A DNA stretch of 64,000 bases from Neocallimastix lanati (nom. inval.) (GCA_016946835.1 JACVTC010000070.1:601001-665000); one strand, 5' to 3'. Positions 32,347 through 44,517 are shown, numbered from the stretch's first letter. Translations and numbers: made by a program. The notes: generated from the letters alone by a model not told the origin.

Positions 32347-32927
32347 AATTGTTTTTCAAAATTTTATATTTTTTTTATTTTAATTTTTTTTTTATAAAAA
32401 AATAATATAATATTAAATATAGTTAAATTAATATTATAGTTTTTAAGAATATTCCTTCCATGCAATAAAAAGAGTGGTAAGTTTTTGTTTTTTTATATAT
32501 ATTATTTAAAATTGATCTTAATATTTAAAGTTTTTAATTAGTTAAGAAATTACCAACTTTTTATGATAATATTTAAATCTAATTTAATATTGAATGATTT
32601 TTCAATACATTCAATATTCATAAATTTATAATAAATTAGGTTTATTTAACTTTGCATAATTATTTTCAATTGTTTATGAATGTATACAAGACTATAAAAA
32701 AATTATTTTCAATTGTTTATGCATATACAATACTTATATATTCAAATAAATAATATTATAAAATATGATGTGATATTTGAGGATATAAATATTTGTTTTT
32801 TTTTTTTTTCTTTATTTTTTATAAAATTATTATTTAAAAATATATATATAAATGTATAGATGCATTAATTTTTTATAACGTATTTATATAATAAATATCT
32901 ATATTTTCAAATAATTTTTCTTTAAAA

Positions 32928-32961
<34 letters not shown>

Positions 32962-33226
32962 TATTAAAAAAGAAAAAGAAAAATATATATTTTTTAATAT
33001 ATATCAAATTAATCAATAAATTTTATAATCTTTGTAATAAAAAATATTATTATATTATCCATGATAAAATATATTTTAAATAATAATATCAAAAGAATAA
33101 AAAAAAATTACTATGTTTCAGTTATTTTTAATGACATTAAAGATATAAAATATTTCAATATATATTTAATTTTTATAAAATATTTTTAATAATATATATT
33201 TTTATGTTTCTAATATTTTTATTGAT

Positions 33227-33405
33227 GTAAAATATTTTTAATGATATAAAATATTTTTAATGATATAAAATATTTTTAATGATATAAAATATTTTTAATG
33301 ATATAAAATATTTTTAATGATATAAAATATTTTTAATGATATAAAATATTTTTAATGATATAAAATATTTTTAATGATATAAAATATTTTTAATAATATA
33401 AATAT
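33227..33405. repeat. 19-bp minisatellite
   Basis: About nine head-to-tail copies of GATATAAAATATTTTTAAT, almost identical. Confidence 0.93.
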
Positions 33406-33544
33406 ATTATTAAGTTTCTAATATTTTTAATAATAAAAATTATATATTTGATGATATAAATATTATTATTAATAAAATTATATACTTAATGATATAAATT
33501 GTATATCTAATAATATAAATATATTTTGAATTATATAAATTTAT

Positions 33545-33720
33545 ATATTATTGATATAAATATTATTTTAAAGATATAAATATTATTTTAAAGATATAAA
33601 TATTATTTTAAAGATATAAATATTATTTTAAAGATATAAATATTATTTTAATGATATAAATATATTTTTATGTTTCTAAAGATATAAATATTATTTTAAT
33701 GATATAAATATATTTTTATG
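33545..33720. repeat. 20-bp minisatellite, related unit
   Basis: About five copies of GATATAAATATTATTTTAAA, then a longer compound unit ending ATGTTTCTAAA that occurs twice. The unit shares GATATAAA with the 19-bp array and probably derives from it. Confidence 0.88.
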
Positions 33721-33803
33721 TTTCTAAAATTTATATTGATATAATATTTTCTATGTTCTTAAAATTTTGTTTAATGATATAATATTTTGTTTAAAAAGAC
33801 AAG

Positions 33804-33834
<31 letters not shown>

Positions 33835-34285
33835 GGATGATATTTTAAAATGACTTTTTTTTGAATTTTAAATTCATTATATATCAACATTCTATATATA
33901 AAGTTTAAATATAGAATTTATCAAAAATTATGATGATATTATGATATGTTTTTATTTTTTAATAAGTCATTTTTTTAAATTTATTTATTATATAATAATG
34001 ACTGTTTTATTTTTTTTAAAAAAAATTAGACCTTTTCATATATATATATATATATATATATATTTAAAAAGACAATTTTTATTTTTAAAATTTAAGTCAA
34101 TTTATATAAATAAATAATTATGATTTTATGTTTTATATAAAATTTCTATTGTTTAAAACTATTTTTAAAAATTGATTTTTTATTTTTAAAATAATTATTG
34201 CTTAAATATTATTATTATTTTTAATATTTAATATCATAAATATTAATATTATTATTCTTATTATTATTATGTTAATGTTATATAA

Positions 34286-34317
<32 letters not shown>

Positions 34318-34396
34318 TTTTTTTCTTCTTTTCTATTAATTTATTTTTTATGTTGTTAAAAATGATAATAAAAAAACTATAAAAAAAAATAAATTA

Positions 34397-34431
<35 letters not shown>

Positions 34432-34504
34432 ATATCATTTAAAAAGAATTAACTTTAAATATGCGTAACGAAATATGTGTGTAATGTTTTAGTTATAATT
34501 TCAT

Positions 34505-37500
34505 TTACCAACAGGTACCAAAAGATTTTTGGCAACCTGAACTACAGTAGTTGGAATCTTTACCACAATAACCGTATTTACTACAACAATAACCACTAGC
34601 ACAGGAACCATAACTAGAACCACATCTATTAGTGGAACCAGTAGATGAAGTACTCTTTTTAGTAGTAGTAGATTTTTTAGTGGTTGTTTTTGTGATAGTT
34701 CTTTTTGTAGTTTTTGTAGTAGTTCTTATAGTATTAGTAACATCATCGCATCTACCAAATTCACTTTGACATCCTTTTCCACAATGAGCTGAAGTTTTTC
34801 CACAGTAACCATACTTACTGCAACAGTAACCTTCAGCACAAACAGCAACATTTGGACCACATGTTCCATGACTATTAGTTGGAAGAGTATTTTTAGTAGA
34901 TGATTTAGTAGATGATTTAGTTCTACTCTTTGTAGATGTTTTAGTGGTAGTAGTGGTAGTAGTAGTAGTAGAAGAAGAAGTAGTGGTTATGACATTATCG
35001 CATCTACCAAATTCACTTTGACATCCTTTACCACAATGGGCAGTAGTTTTTCCACAGTAACCATACTTACTACAACAGTAACCTTCAGCACAAATAGCAA
35101 CATTTGGACCACATGTTCCATGACTATTAGTTGGAAGAGTATTTTTAGTTGATGATTTAGTATTACTCTTAGTAGATGTTTTAGTAGTAGTAGTAGTAGT
35201 AGTAGTAGAAGTTATGACATTATTACATCTACCAAATTCACTTTGACATCCTTTACCACAATATTCATCAGTACTACCACAATAACCATATTTACTACAA
35301 CATCTACCATCAGCACAAATAGCAACATTTGGACCACATCTACTATCAGAGTATGGAAGATCTGTTCTTGTAGGACCGGTTGATTTAGTAGTGGTAGTAG
35401 TAGTTGTTGTTATTGGTTTAGTTGGTGGCGTATCTTTTATTTCACCTTCATATTCTGGTTCGAAATAACCATTGGAAGTAGAGGGTGTACTTGGAACAGA
35501 GAAACCATAATTAGAAGCCACCTTTTCACTTCTTTTAATAATCCACCTTTTAATTGGATATGGATAACTAGTACTACTGGTACTACTAATTTCTCTTATA
35601 AAGTCATCTTCATCGTGTTCTTTAACCTTAAGTTTTTGATCACCACTGTAAGTACTTAAACCTGGTAAATCGAAATCCCATAAAGCATCTTCCTTTAACA
35701 TTTCAGCAAAAGAATCAATACGAGGACCAGCTGCGTTAATGTTAAAACATGTTTTAATTAATTTTTCAACAGCCTTCTTTAAATATTCATCATTACTTTT
35801 TTCTTTCCTGAGATTATCAATAAGTGGTCTTTTTCCATCATCGCCCTTCACTTTAGAATAATTATCAAGAGTAGTAGGGAGACACTTATCTGGACTACCA
35901 TGACCAAAGGTTTGATCGAAATCATTATCAATGAAATACCATTTATTAGCAGCAATATTTTTGAAGAGAAAATAGTTACCTTGAGTCTGCCAGTAATTAT
36001 CAGTACCATAAGCAAGATATTCGAGAGCCATGTTTCTTAAGAAACCATTGACATCTAAGCTTATAGATTTAGTCTTTGTATAGTTATCGTTTTCCTTCAT
36101 GAATGGAACCAAAATTTCTATTATTTTATCATAACTATTGGCATTTTCGATATCACCCTTGTAGGAGTATGGTTGGAAATAATCCTTAGAGGTACCCTTG
36201 TAGTGTAAATCACCACCGTGGTTAACCTTAAATACAGCATTATCAACTTCAAATTTCTTACCTTTATTAAAAGTACTTTTAAGAAAATGTTTGTTTGAAA
36301 AATCATCGGTCATAAGGAATAAACCTGCTGGTGTTTTATTTAAGAAAACACGAACAAATTTACCTTGAGAAGTTGGAACACCAATAGCATTTAACATATC
36401 AAAGTAAGTTTTTTCTCTCATGAAACTAGGATCACCATATTCACTTCTTAACTTAAGACCAGTACGTCCAAATAATTCTTTATCATTATCAGTTTTAAGA
36501 CCAGCAATTTTGTAACTAAGTTTTTTATTATATTTAGTCTAATATTTTAAAATAAATAGTAAAAATTAATATTTAATTTTTTTTTTTTTTTTTTAAAAAA
36601 AGTTATTTTAATTAAAAATTATTGTCTTAATGATAAATCACTTACAGATTGTCCACTAACTTTAATAGTACCGTTATTGAATACCTTAATAGAATATGGA
36701 CTAATATATAATAAAGGCATTAATATTTATTAAAACAAATAAATAAACAAATAAATAAACAAAATATATATATGTATATTTACAAAACTCTTTTAATTAT
36801 TTATATATTTTTTTTTCTAATTGTTATTTAAAATATTTACCTAACATAAGTAATTTTGACATTAATTTTTTTTTCTTTATTTGGGTTAGCATTCATATAA
36901 TCAATATCACTTTGAGAACCTTCAATAACAACAGTAGCAATATGAGTATCTAATTATAGTTTATAATTTATTTTTTAAATATAATTGATAATATTAATAT
37001 TAATAATAAATGAAAAAATAAAAAAAAAATTAAATAAAATAAAATAAAATAAAATAGTTTTTCTTTATATAATATTTATATCTATTATATATATTTAAAA
37101 TACATAATTTGATAAAATATAATCATTTATACCATCAAAAAGTTTAGACTTTTTAAGAGTTGATAAAGATTCGAAGGCTAATGGCAAAAGTGGATGTTTT
37201 TTAACAGTAATTTTTCTGTTAAAGAATTCATTTAAGGTAGATTCACTTTGTACTGTACGAGTAAAGTTTTCTTCTTCTTTACCTAAGACATAGTGGTAAT
37301 CAACAGGAGCACTAACATCATCAAGAGTAAGAGAATAAAGAGGATATTCATCTTTATTCATTTGATACTTCTTTCCGTTGATAACAACAGAAGGAGTACC
37401 AGATATAGCAATAACCTTAAAGGTTACTATCATTTAATAAATATATAGACATATGAAAATAAATATTTATTTAAACATAATAAACATTGATAAATAAATA

Positions 37501-37699
37501 AATTAATAGATAAATTAATAAATAAATAAATAAATTAAAATAAATAAATTAATAAATAGATAAATTAATAAATAAATAATAAATTATAAAATTTATATTT
37601 AGTATTATTTATTATCAATGTAAATATATAATTCAACAAACCTTTTGAATAAACTAATAATATATTAGTTACTAATAATAATACTAATAAAAACTTCAT
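34505..37699 (-). CDS. Secreted CotH-kinase-like protein with four CBM18 (hevein-type) modules
   Basis: Five exons: 37699-37642, 37426-37133, 36949-36841, 36700-36646, 36538-34505. All introns are GT..AG and the phases close to an 849-aa protein. The signal peptide (about 1-18, MKFLLVLLLVTNILLVYS) is coded by exon 1. The CotH region spans about 20-500, with the repeat-like N-part (FKVIAISGTPSVVINGK, KLFDDTHIATVVIEGSQSD) and the kinase-like core FLMTDDFSNKHFL then WYFIDNDFDQTFG (residues 373-384), matching the family's Asp-rich active-site motif. Four chitin-binding type 1 modules follow at about 572-610, 647-685, 731-769 and 810-849 (CGPNVAICA...GYCCSKYGYCG...GCQSEFGRC), separated by Thr/Ser/Lys linkers; the last Cys-Trp ends the protein. 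CotH proteins phosphorylate secreted or surface proteins in bacteria and invasins occur in Mucorales. The CBM18 modules suggest retention on the fungal cell wall. The substrate is unknown. Confidence 0.9.
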
Positions 37700-38489
37700 T
37701 TTTACTCGTTCTATCTTCTTTTTTTTTTTTTATTATTTTTCTTTTTACTTTATTTTTTGTTTCACTATAGTTAATTTACTTTATTTTACTTTATTTTTTT
37801 TATCTTTTTATTATTTTTATATTTTTATTATTTTTATATTTTTATTTAATATTTTTTTTTTTTGCTAAATTTAAAATAAAAATTTTTTTTAAAAAAAATT
37901 TTAAAATTTACAGTATATATAATTATTTCTCTTTATTTTAAATTTAACAATTTTTTTTCTCTATTACTATTATATTAAGAAAATTTTAAAATATTATATC
38001 TTTAAATAAATAAATAAAAAAGAAGAAATATGTTATATTTATATAGAATTATTTTTCTCTTTTTCTCTTCTTTTTTTTTTTTTTTTTTTTTTTTATATTG
38101 ATTTAATAATAAAAAATTAGGTTCTTATTTTTATATAAAAAATATAAAATTAAACTATATATTAAATTAATGTTATTTAATTTACGGATAATTATTAAAG
38201 GCGAAGTATTCTTTGCATTTAAAATTTTAATATAATGAATTTTAAAGGTCAAATAATATATTTAATATATATTAAGTAATATATTATATATATTAAATAA
38301 TATATTAATATATATATTTATGATATATATATCAAATAACATATATTATGATAATAAATAATTTATATAAGAAGTAATCAATATATTAAGAAAATATAAA
38401 ATAAGAAAATACCTTTATAGTTATACTATATATATTATTATATATAATTCTAATAATTACAACGAAGTAAAATAAAAAGTAATATATAA

Positions 38490-38640
38490 TTATTGTATTG
38501 TTAAGTAAAAAAAAAAAATGTAATTGTAAAGTAAAAAAAAAAAATTGTAATTGTTTAGTATAAAAAAAAATTGTAATTGTATTGTTAAGTAAGTAAAAAA
38601 AAAAAAATTGTAATTGTATTGTTAAGTAATAAAAAATTAT
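38490..38640. repeat. Tandem TTGTAATTGTATTGTTAAGTA / A-run units
   Basis: About five imperfect copies of a unit made of TTGTAATTG, an optional TATTGTTAAGTA and an A run of variable length. Confidence 0.75.
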
Positions 38641-38993
38641 AATAAAGGTATAATATATATAGCCACTTCTATTTTTATTTTTATATTTTAATTATAATAA
38701 ATGATATAAATATAAAGATCTATTTATATAATAATGCATTTATATATTTGAAATAATTGATTATCTCAATATTTATATATTAATTATATTAATTATATTA
38801 ATTATGATTATAAAATATACAAGCAGAAAAAAAAAAAGATTAGTACTACGTTATACAAAAATATTTCAAATCAATGAAAATTATTATTACCTTTTATTTA
38901 TCTTAATCACTATTTTTATGAAAATTATTATTATCTTTTATTGATTGTAATTGCGACTTTTAAAGTATTTTTGTTATTTATGATTTATTATTT

Positions 38994-38997
<4 letters not shown>

Positions 38998-39033
<36 letters not shown>

Positions 39034-39096
39034 TGATTTATTTATTTATTATTTATTATTTTATTATTTATTATTTATTATTTATTTATTTATTTT

Positions 39097-39171
<75 letters not shown>

Positions 39172-39174
39172 TTA
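38998..39174. repeat. (TTTA)n microsatellite
   Basis: Two long runs of TTTA tetranucleotides separated by TTATTA-type variants. Confidence 0.92.
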
Positions 39175-39540
39175 TTAATTATTTACATATTTACATCAAA
39201 TTATTGGCCAATATTATAACTGAACAATTTTATAATTAATAATAATATAATTTTAGATTTTTATTATATATAATTTGTATTAGAATTATCACGAGTTAAT
39301 AAAACTATATATATTGGTTTATATATATTAATACCAAATAATTTAAAAGTAATTTAAATGCAATATATTATAGATCAATCAACAATAAAAAAAAAACTAT
39401 ATAAATTATTCATCCATTCCAATTCCAATATATTTGTCCTTATGCATTTGCTTATTAATTTGAAAAAAAATTATATACGGTGCAATATAAAAATGCATTT
39501 CATTATTTGTATTCACTATCCTAATACTTAATTTGAATTT

Positions 39541-39660
39541 TCTTTAATATATTCAAAATAAATCAATATTTGATTAATATTTATTATATTTATTATTTTC
39601 TTTAATATATTCAAAATAAATCAATATTTGATTAATATTTACTATACTTATTATAATACT
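39541..39660. repeat. Tandem duplication of about 60 bp
   Basis: TTCTTTAATATATTCAAAAT then AAATCAATATTTGATTAATA followed by TTTA(T/C)TATA occurs twice in direct succession with very few differences. Confidence 0.85.
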
Positions 39661-39764
39661 AATATAATTGATTTAATTAAAGAATTCTTTAATGTTTATT
39701 TAAAGAAGATTCATTATACATATATTTTATAAATATTGAATAAATTAATATATATATACTAAAT

Positions 39765-40060
39765 AAATAAATAATTAAATAAATTATTAAATAAATAAAA
39801 AGAAAAATTAATAAATAAGTAAATAAAAAAAATTAATAAATAAATAAATAAAAAGAAAAATTAATAAATAAGTAAATAAAAAAAATTAATAAATAAATAA
39901 ATAAAAAGAAAAATTAATAAATAAGTAAATAAAAAAAATTAATAAATAAATAAATAAAAAGAAAAATTAATAAATAAGTAAAAAAAATTAATAAATAAGT
40001 AAATAAAAAATTTAATAAATAAGTAAATAAATAGATAGATAGATTAATAAAACGATAAAT
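39765..40060. repeat. AAAT/AAAG minisatellite
   Basis: A compound unit of AAATAAATAAATAAAAAG, AAAAATTAATAAATAAGT and AAATAAAAAA recurs about five times with little change. Confidence 0.85.
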
Positions 40061-40564
40061 AAATAGAAAAATAAATAAGATTTTGTTAAAAAAAATACAT
40101 TAATAATATTTTATCATTGTAAATTTATTTTTATATACTACTTAAAACTGTAACTTAACAATATGGACTAAATTATTTAGAGCTTTATTATAATATTCAT
40201 GGGTTTAAAAGTAGTAACCTGAAAGATTCCTTGTTATCCTTTATTCTTCAATAGAAAGATATTATTTGTGTTCTCCAACATGAAGTAAATATTTGGATGT
40301 ATAGTTAAAGATATTATGACTTAGTTTTTACTTATTAAATTTTATTATGAAGATTATAAATTCCATTAAGCCTTAATTTATTATTTCAAAATAATGATGC
40401 ATCACTTTTAAATGAACTTAGAGTGTTGTTCAACATTTCTCCAAATAAGTTATTTGACCTCTTATTTCTTTAAAAACAGAAAAATGATACAAAAATTTTG
40501 GTTAAAGAATTAATTAAAAAAATCGTGACCCTGAAACTATATTTTTAATAAAAATTAACAATAT

Positions 40565-40707
40565 ATTTATGTTTTCATATCAACAGTATTTGGAAATTGT
40601 ACTATTATTATTATTATTATTCCTAGTAATATCACTCCTATTGATCTCTTTGATGATTTTAAATTTTGTAATATATTAAAAAGATTTTCTTTTCATTTCT
40701 TTTCATT

Positions 40708-40746
<39 letters not shown>

Positions 40747-41047
40747 AAACAAAAAAAATTTGTAAAAATAAAAAATACTCTTTGAATTTATTTATTAAAG
40801 AAATAAAATAAAACAAAAAAAAAAAAAAAATAAAAAATTAAAATATTTTAATTAATATATATTTTTTTAAAAAAAATAAAACTTTGCTATTATTATTTTT
40901 ATTATTTTATTTATGTTTTCATATCTACAGTATTTGGAAATTGTACTATTATTATTATTATTCCTAGTAATATCACTCCTATTGATCTCTTTGATGATTT
41001 TAAATTTTGTAATATATTAAAAAGATTTTCTTTTCATTTCTTTTCAT

Positions 41048-41099
<52 letters not shown>

Positions 41100-41100
41100 A
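40565..41100 (+). repeat. Duplicated segment, two copies about 345 bp apart
   Basis: Copy 1 (about 40567-40745) and copy 2 (about 40911-41100) both run from TTTATGTTTTCATATC through CAGTATTTGGAAATTGTACT, an (ATT)n tract, CCTAGTAATATCACTCCTAT and ATTAAAAAGATTTTC to a long A run and GGGAAAC. One shared frame reads VFGNCT...IPSNITPIDLFDDFKF, which looks like decayed coding sequence. Confidence 0.8.
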
Positions 41101-41777
41101 AACCAAAATTTTCTTATTAAAATTATATTTAAATTTGGAGTTTGCAGTATTGTTAAATCCAATAATTTTTTCTAATCATTACTGAAGCAAATTGAGTTTA
41201 TTATTGTCTTTTAATTTAAATTATATATATGAATTAGAATTGAGGAATTTAAAGATTAGAATATATTTTATTTAAAATATAATTATAACAATAATATATT
41301 TTATTTAAAATATAATTATAACAATAATAAAAAGGTTAATTTTAATTGTTTAAATAATTTTTTTTTTTTTTATTTTTATATATATTATTTTTACTGTTAT
41401 TAATTACTTTTTTTTATCATTATATATTATTTTTACTATTATTAATTACTCTAATTGAAATAAAATAATTTAAATAAATAAAAATAAAAAATAAAAGATA
41501 ATGTAATAGGCATTAATTTTTGAATTCTTCACTTTTAAAATTATATATCAATTTATAAGAAAAAATATTACTTTTAAAAGAATTCAAAGTGTATACAATA
41601 TACATAGGTAAAAATTATAAACATTTTATAAAGGTATTTCATAAAATAAAATTTTTAATAAAAAAATCAAAATTATATATATTTATTTGAAATTTAAAAA
41701 AAGATTTATAAATTATTAAATCTTAATTAATTATTATTATAATTACATTTATTAATTATATTAATTATTATTATTAT

Positions 41778-41985
41778 TGTTAAAGTTTTATGGTAAAAAT
41801 ACTGTACATTATGATATAATTATAATTTTATGTAAAAATTAATGTAAATAAATTTTCTATATAATTAATGAAAAGATTTAAAATTAAAAATTCTGTGTTG
41901 AAAATAAATAAATAAAATATTAAACTAATAATAAATATTACTAAGTAGTGTCATATTGCCGTTGAGTGTGCTGGCTTATTTAACA
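41778..41985 (+). repeat. Left LTR, 208 bp
   Basis: Starts TGTTAAAGTTTTATGG and ends GGCTTATTTAACA. Identical to the right LTR except that it lacks a 16-bp tandem duplication. Confidence 0.95.
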
Positions 41986-42014
41986 GATTAAGAGTCTCAA
42001 CACTCTAACGATCC
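41986..42014 (+). promoter_or_regulatory. Primer-binding site, half-tRNA-Lys type
   Basis: It begins directly after the left LTR with GATTAAGAGTCTCA. The complement reads through an anticodon arm of tRNA-Lys(CUU) type (GAGACTCTTAATC) and continues into a D-arm-like GTTAGAG. This is not a CCA-end match, so priming by a 5' half of a cleaved tRNA, as known for Drosophila copia with tRNA-iMet, is inferred. Confidence 0.65.
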
Positions 42015-42080
42015 ACTACAAGAAAATTTTTTCTTAACATTTTAATAATTTTTTTTATTAAATTCTTATATATAAAATTA

Positions 42081-43298
42081 ATGTTTTATAAAATGGGTAA
42101 AAGAAAAAACATAGATAAGTCTATCAAAGAGAGCTCAAATTCATCGACTCCTACAGAAACCAAGGATAATGAATCTCCTACAGAAATTAAGGACAATGAA
42201 TTTATCTCTTTCGAAGAATCTACCTCAAACGACAAAAATATAATTATAAATAAATTTCATTATTTTGGAAACGTTAACAAATCTGTTTTTGAAATTAAAA
42301 ATTTCAAACTTACTAAGGAAAACTTTTTATCATGGTACAATCCCCTGAGAAGACATTTAATTGCCCTTGACTATGACACATATATAGATAAAAATATCAA
42401 AAGTACTGAAATGTCAAGGGAACAAATTAAGTCTGATAACGCTGTACAAACAATAATTATTAACAGCCTTGATGAATTCTCTAAAATCTACTTAAAAGGG
42501 TGTAGAACTTCTTTCCAAATGATAGAAAGATTACAAAAACGTTTCTATCAATCAGGCCAAGCATTACTTAATGCTCTCAAACCAAAAATGATTAATTTAA
42601 AAATTATTGATAACGATTATATACAATATATAAATGAATTAAATAATTTATTTGACCAATATCAAAATGAAAGTGAAAAATTAAAAATAACAGCATTAGA
42701 TGAAGAAACAAAATTACAATACTCTGTACATGAGTTATATAAAATCGGTATTAACTCACCACCTATTTATAATTTTAATACTTTTGACGAATTAGTGACT
42801 GAGTTATATAAAAGACACGATTTTTTCGAAAAAGCTAATATACTAAAATCTTCAAATAACAATATCAAAGAGGAAAGTGTTAATAATATTAATAAAAAAC
42901 AAGAAAATAATAAAATTTTTAATAAAACTAACATTAGAGAAAATAAAGAATATTATTGCCATATTTGCAAAACAAAAGGTCATTTAACAGACCATTGTAA
43001 ATTTAACCTTCTGAATAAAGAAGAAACCAATATTAAACAGAATCAATATAAAAATAAAAGATATTCAAATTCAAGAAATAATTATAAAAATAAATATCAC
43101 ACTAATATAGTAAGAAATGAAAAACGTGATGAAGATAATGCAAAGACTATGGATACAAATATTAATGATGACGAAACATATATAAATTTTTTAGGAAACA
43201 TTTCTGTCATCAATAATTGTAACAATATAAAAAACATTAATAACAAAAATTCAACTCATTGGATTATAGATAGTGGTACTGGTAATCAACCTAACTAA
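42081..43298 (+). CDS. Copia gag and start of protease
   Basis: 405 codons. The N-terminal charged tail is followed by the UBN2/Copia-type Gag domain (about 60-255; LTKENFLSWYNPLRRHLIAL at 78-97, MIERLQKRF at 147-155). A CCHC zinc knuckle, CHICKTKGHLTDHC (C293, C296, H301, C306), is for RNA binding and packaging. A linker ends in the aspartic protease active-site motif WIIDSG (D397). The frame then stops six codons later, while protease sequence continues in the next frame at about 43285-43300. The first ATG at 42081 is chosen; the Met at codon 5 is an alternative. Confidence 0.9.
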   Translation: MFYKMGKRKNIDKSIKESSNSSTPTETKDNESPTEIKDNEFISFEESTSNDKNIIINKFHYFGNVNKSVFEIKNFKLTKENFLSWYNPLRRHLIALDYDTYIDKNIKSTEMSREQIKSDNAVQTIIINSLDEFSKIYLKGCRTSFQMIERLQKRFYQSGQALLNALKPKMINLKIIDNDYIQYINELNNLFDQYQNESEKLKITALDEETKLQYSVHELYKIGINSPPIYNFNTFDELVTELYKRHDFFEKANILKSSNNNIKEESVNNINKKQENNKIFNKTNIRENKEYYCHICKTKGHLTDHCKFNLLNKEETNIKQNQYKNKRYSNSRNNYKNKYHTNIVRNEKRDEDNAKTMDTNINDDETYINFLGNISVINNCNNIKNINNKNSTHWIIDSGTGNQPN

Positions 43299-44517
43299 CG
43301 GTTATAAAAATTTAAAAAATATAAATAATATAAAGAATAAAAGTATTGTGTATCCAAATGGGAATCTAGACCCTATTGAATATGTTGGCACCTACGAAGG
43401 AAATTTTAAAAATAATAAATTTACATTATCTGACGTACACTATGCGTCAAACATTAAAAATAATTTAATTTCAACACACTCGATTCTCAATAATGGATGC
43501 AAAATTATTATGGAAAAAATCAATAACAAAGATAGATTACAAATATTCAAAAATAATAAAATCATTGCAAATATTTATGCAGATGATGAAAATTTATTTT
43601 CATTTAATACTACTCCAACGAACAATATTAATATAATCAATCAAATATCTGATATAGACACATCACTATGGCATGCCAGATTGGGACATTATAACAACAA
43701 GGATATTAAGAACTTTGTTATAGATCATGCTTACAATAATAATAATAAGGACTGTCACCAATGCAAAATCAGTAAATTAAAAAGAAAACCTTTTTATAAT
43801 TCCCCAAACAATGCAGAAAAACCTTTAGAACTCATATACACTGACATAGTTGGAAAGCTTGAAACTTCATACAATGGATATAATTATTATGTTACTTTCC
43901 TTGATGATTTTTCAAGAAAATGTTGGGTTTATTTAGTTAAAAATAAAAGCGATGTTTATAATACATTTGTTAATTTTCACAAACTTATTACTAATTCAAC
44001 TCCATATAAAATTATTAATTTGAAATCAGATAATGGAACCGAATATATTAATCATAATCTTATTGAATATTTAAAGGCTAATGGAATAAACTTCATTCAT
44101 TATGTCCCTGGTTATCCACAACAAAATGGCCGTGCAGAACGCTTAAACCAATCTTTAAATTATTGTATAACTACTCTTCTAAATTCTGCTAAACTCTCTA
44201 TAAAATTTTGGGATTCTGCTGTTTTGTGTGCCTCTTATTTATATAACATTAATCCTCACCAATGTATCCATAATAAAATACCTGATGAGGTCTTTTTCAA
44301 TAAACCAGTTGATATATCACATTTAAAGGTTTTTGGTTGTAAAGCATTTTTCTACAATAATTGCAAAATCAACAAATTTGATAATAATACTAAACCTGGT
44401 ATATTCCTTGATTACGCTAATGACTCTTTAGGATATAAAATTTTAGATATATCTACTAACTCCATTATCTCTGCAAGAGATGTCTATTTTATTGAAGACA
44501 TGCCATGTCTTCAATAA
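43273..44517 (+). CDS. Copia protease remainder and integrase
   Basis: The frame is +1 to gag and overlaps its end. It continues the protease (TNGYKNLKNI...YASNIKNNLIS). The integrase follows: the HHCC zinc-binding region WHARLGH...CHQC (H134, H139, C161, C164), then the catalytic core with D191 (YTDIVG), D253 (KSDNGTEY) and E289 (NGRAERLNQ), exactly the D-35-E spacing. It ends shortly after SARDVYFIEDMP, where the sequence continues in the following frame. The GTG at 43273 is only the start of the open frame, not a true start; the protein would normally be part of a Gag-Pol polyprotein. All catalytic residues are present. Confidence 0.88.
   Translation: MVLVINLTNGYKNLKNINNIKNKSIVYPNGNLDPIEYVGTYEGNFKNNKFTLSDVHYASNIKNNLISTHSILNNGCKIIMEKINNKDRLQIFKNNKIIANIYADDENLFSFNTTPTNNINIINQISDIDTSLWHARLGHYNNKDIKNFVIDHAYNNNNKDCHQCKISKLKRKPFYNSPNNAEKPLELIYTDIVGKLETSYNGYNYYVTFLDDFSRKCWVYLVKNKSDVYNTFVNFHKLITNSTPYKIINLKSDNGTEYINHNLIEYLKANGINFIHYVPGYPQQNGRAERLNQSLNYCITTLLNSAKLSIKFWDSAVLCASYLYNINPHQCIHNKIPDEVFFNKPVDISHLKVFGCKAFFYNNCKINKFDNNTKPGIFLDYANDSLGYKILDISTNSIISARDVYFIEDMPCLQ

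Larger units (their letters stand above)
37700..41777. other. AT-rich spacer with several tandem repeats
   Basis: It holds poly-A/T, tandem TTTA, repeat blocks at 38490-38640, 39541-39660 and 39765-40060 and a duplicated segment at 40568/40911. A short minus-strand frame ending near 39405 (KQMHKDKYIGIGMDE, stop) is protein-like but isolated. No gene is called. Confidence 0.55.

Noticed and set aside
39405-39540. Minus-strand frame ending KQMHKDKYIGIGMDE
   Set aside because: Protein-like but only about 45 codons, with no start, no neighbouring exons and no family I can name.
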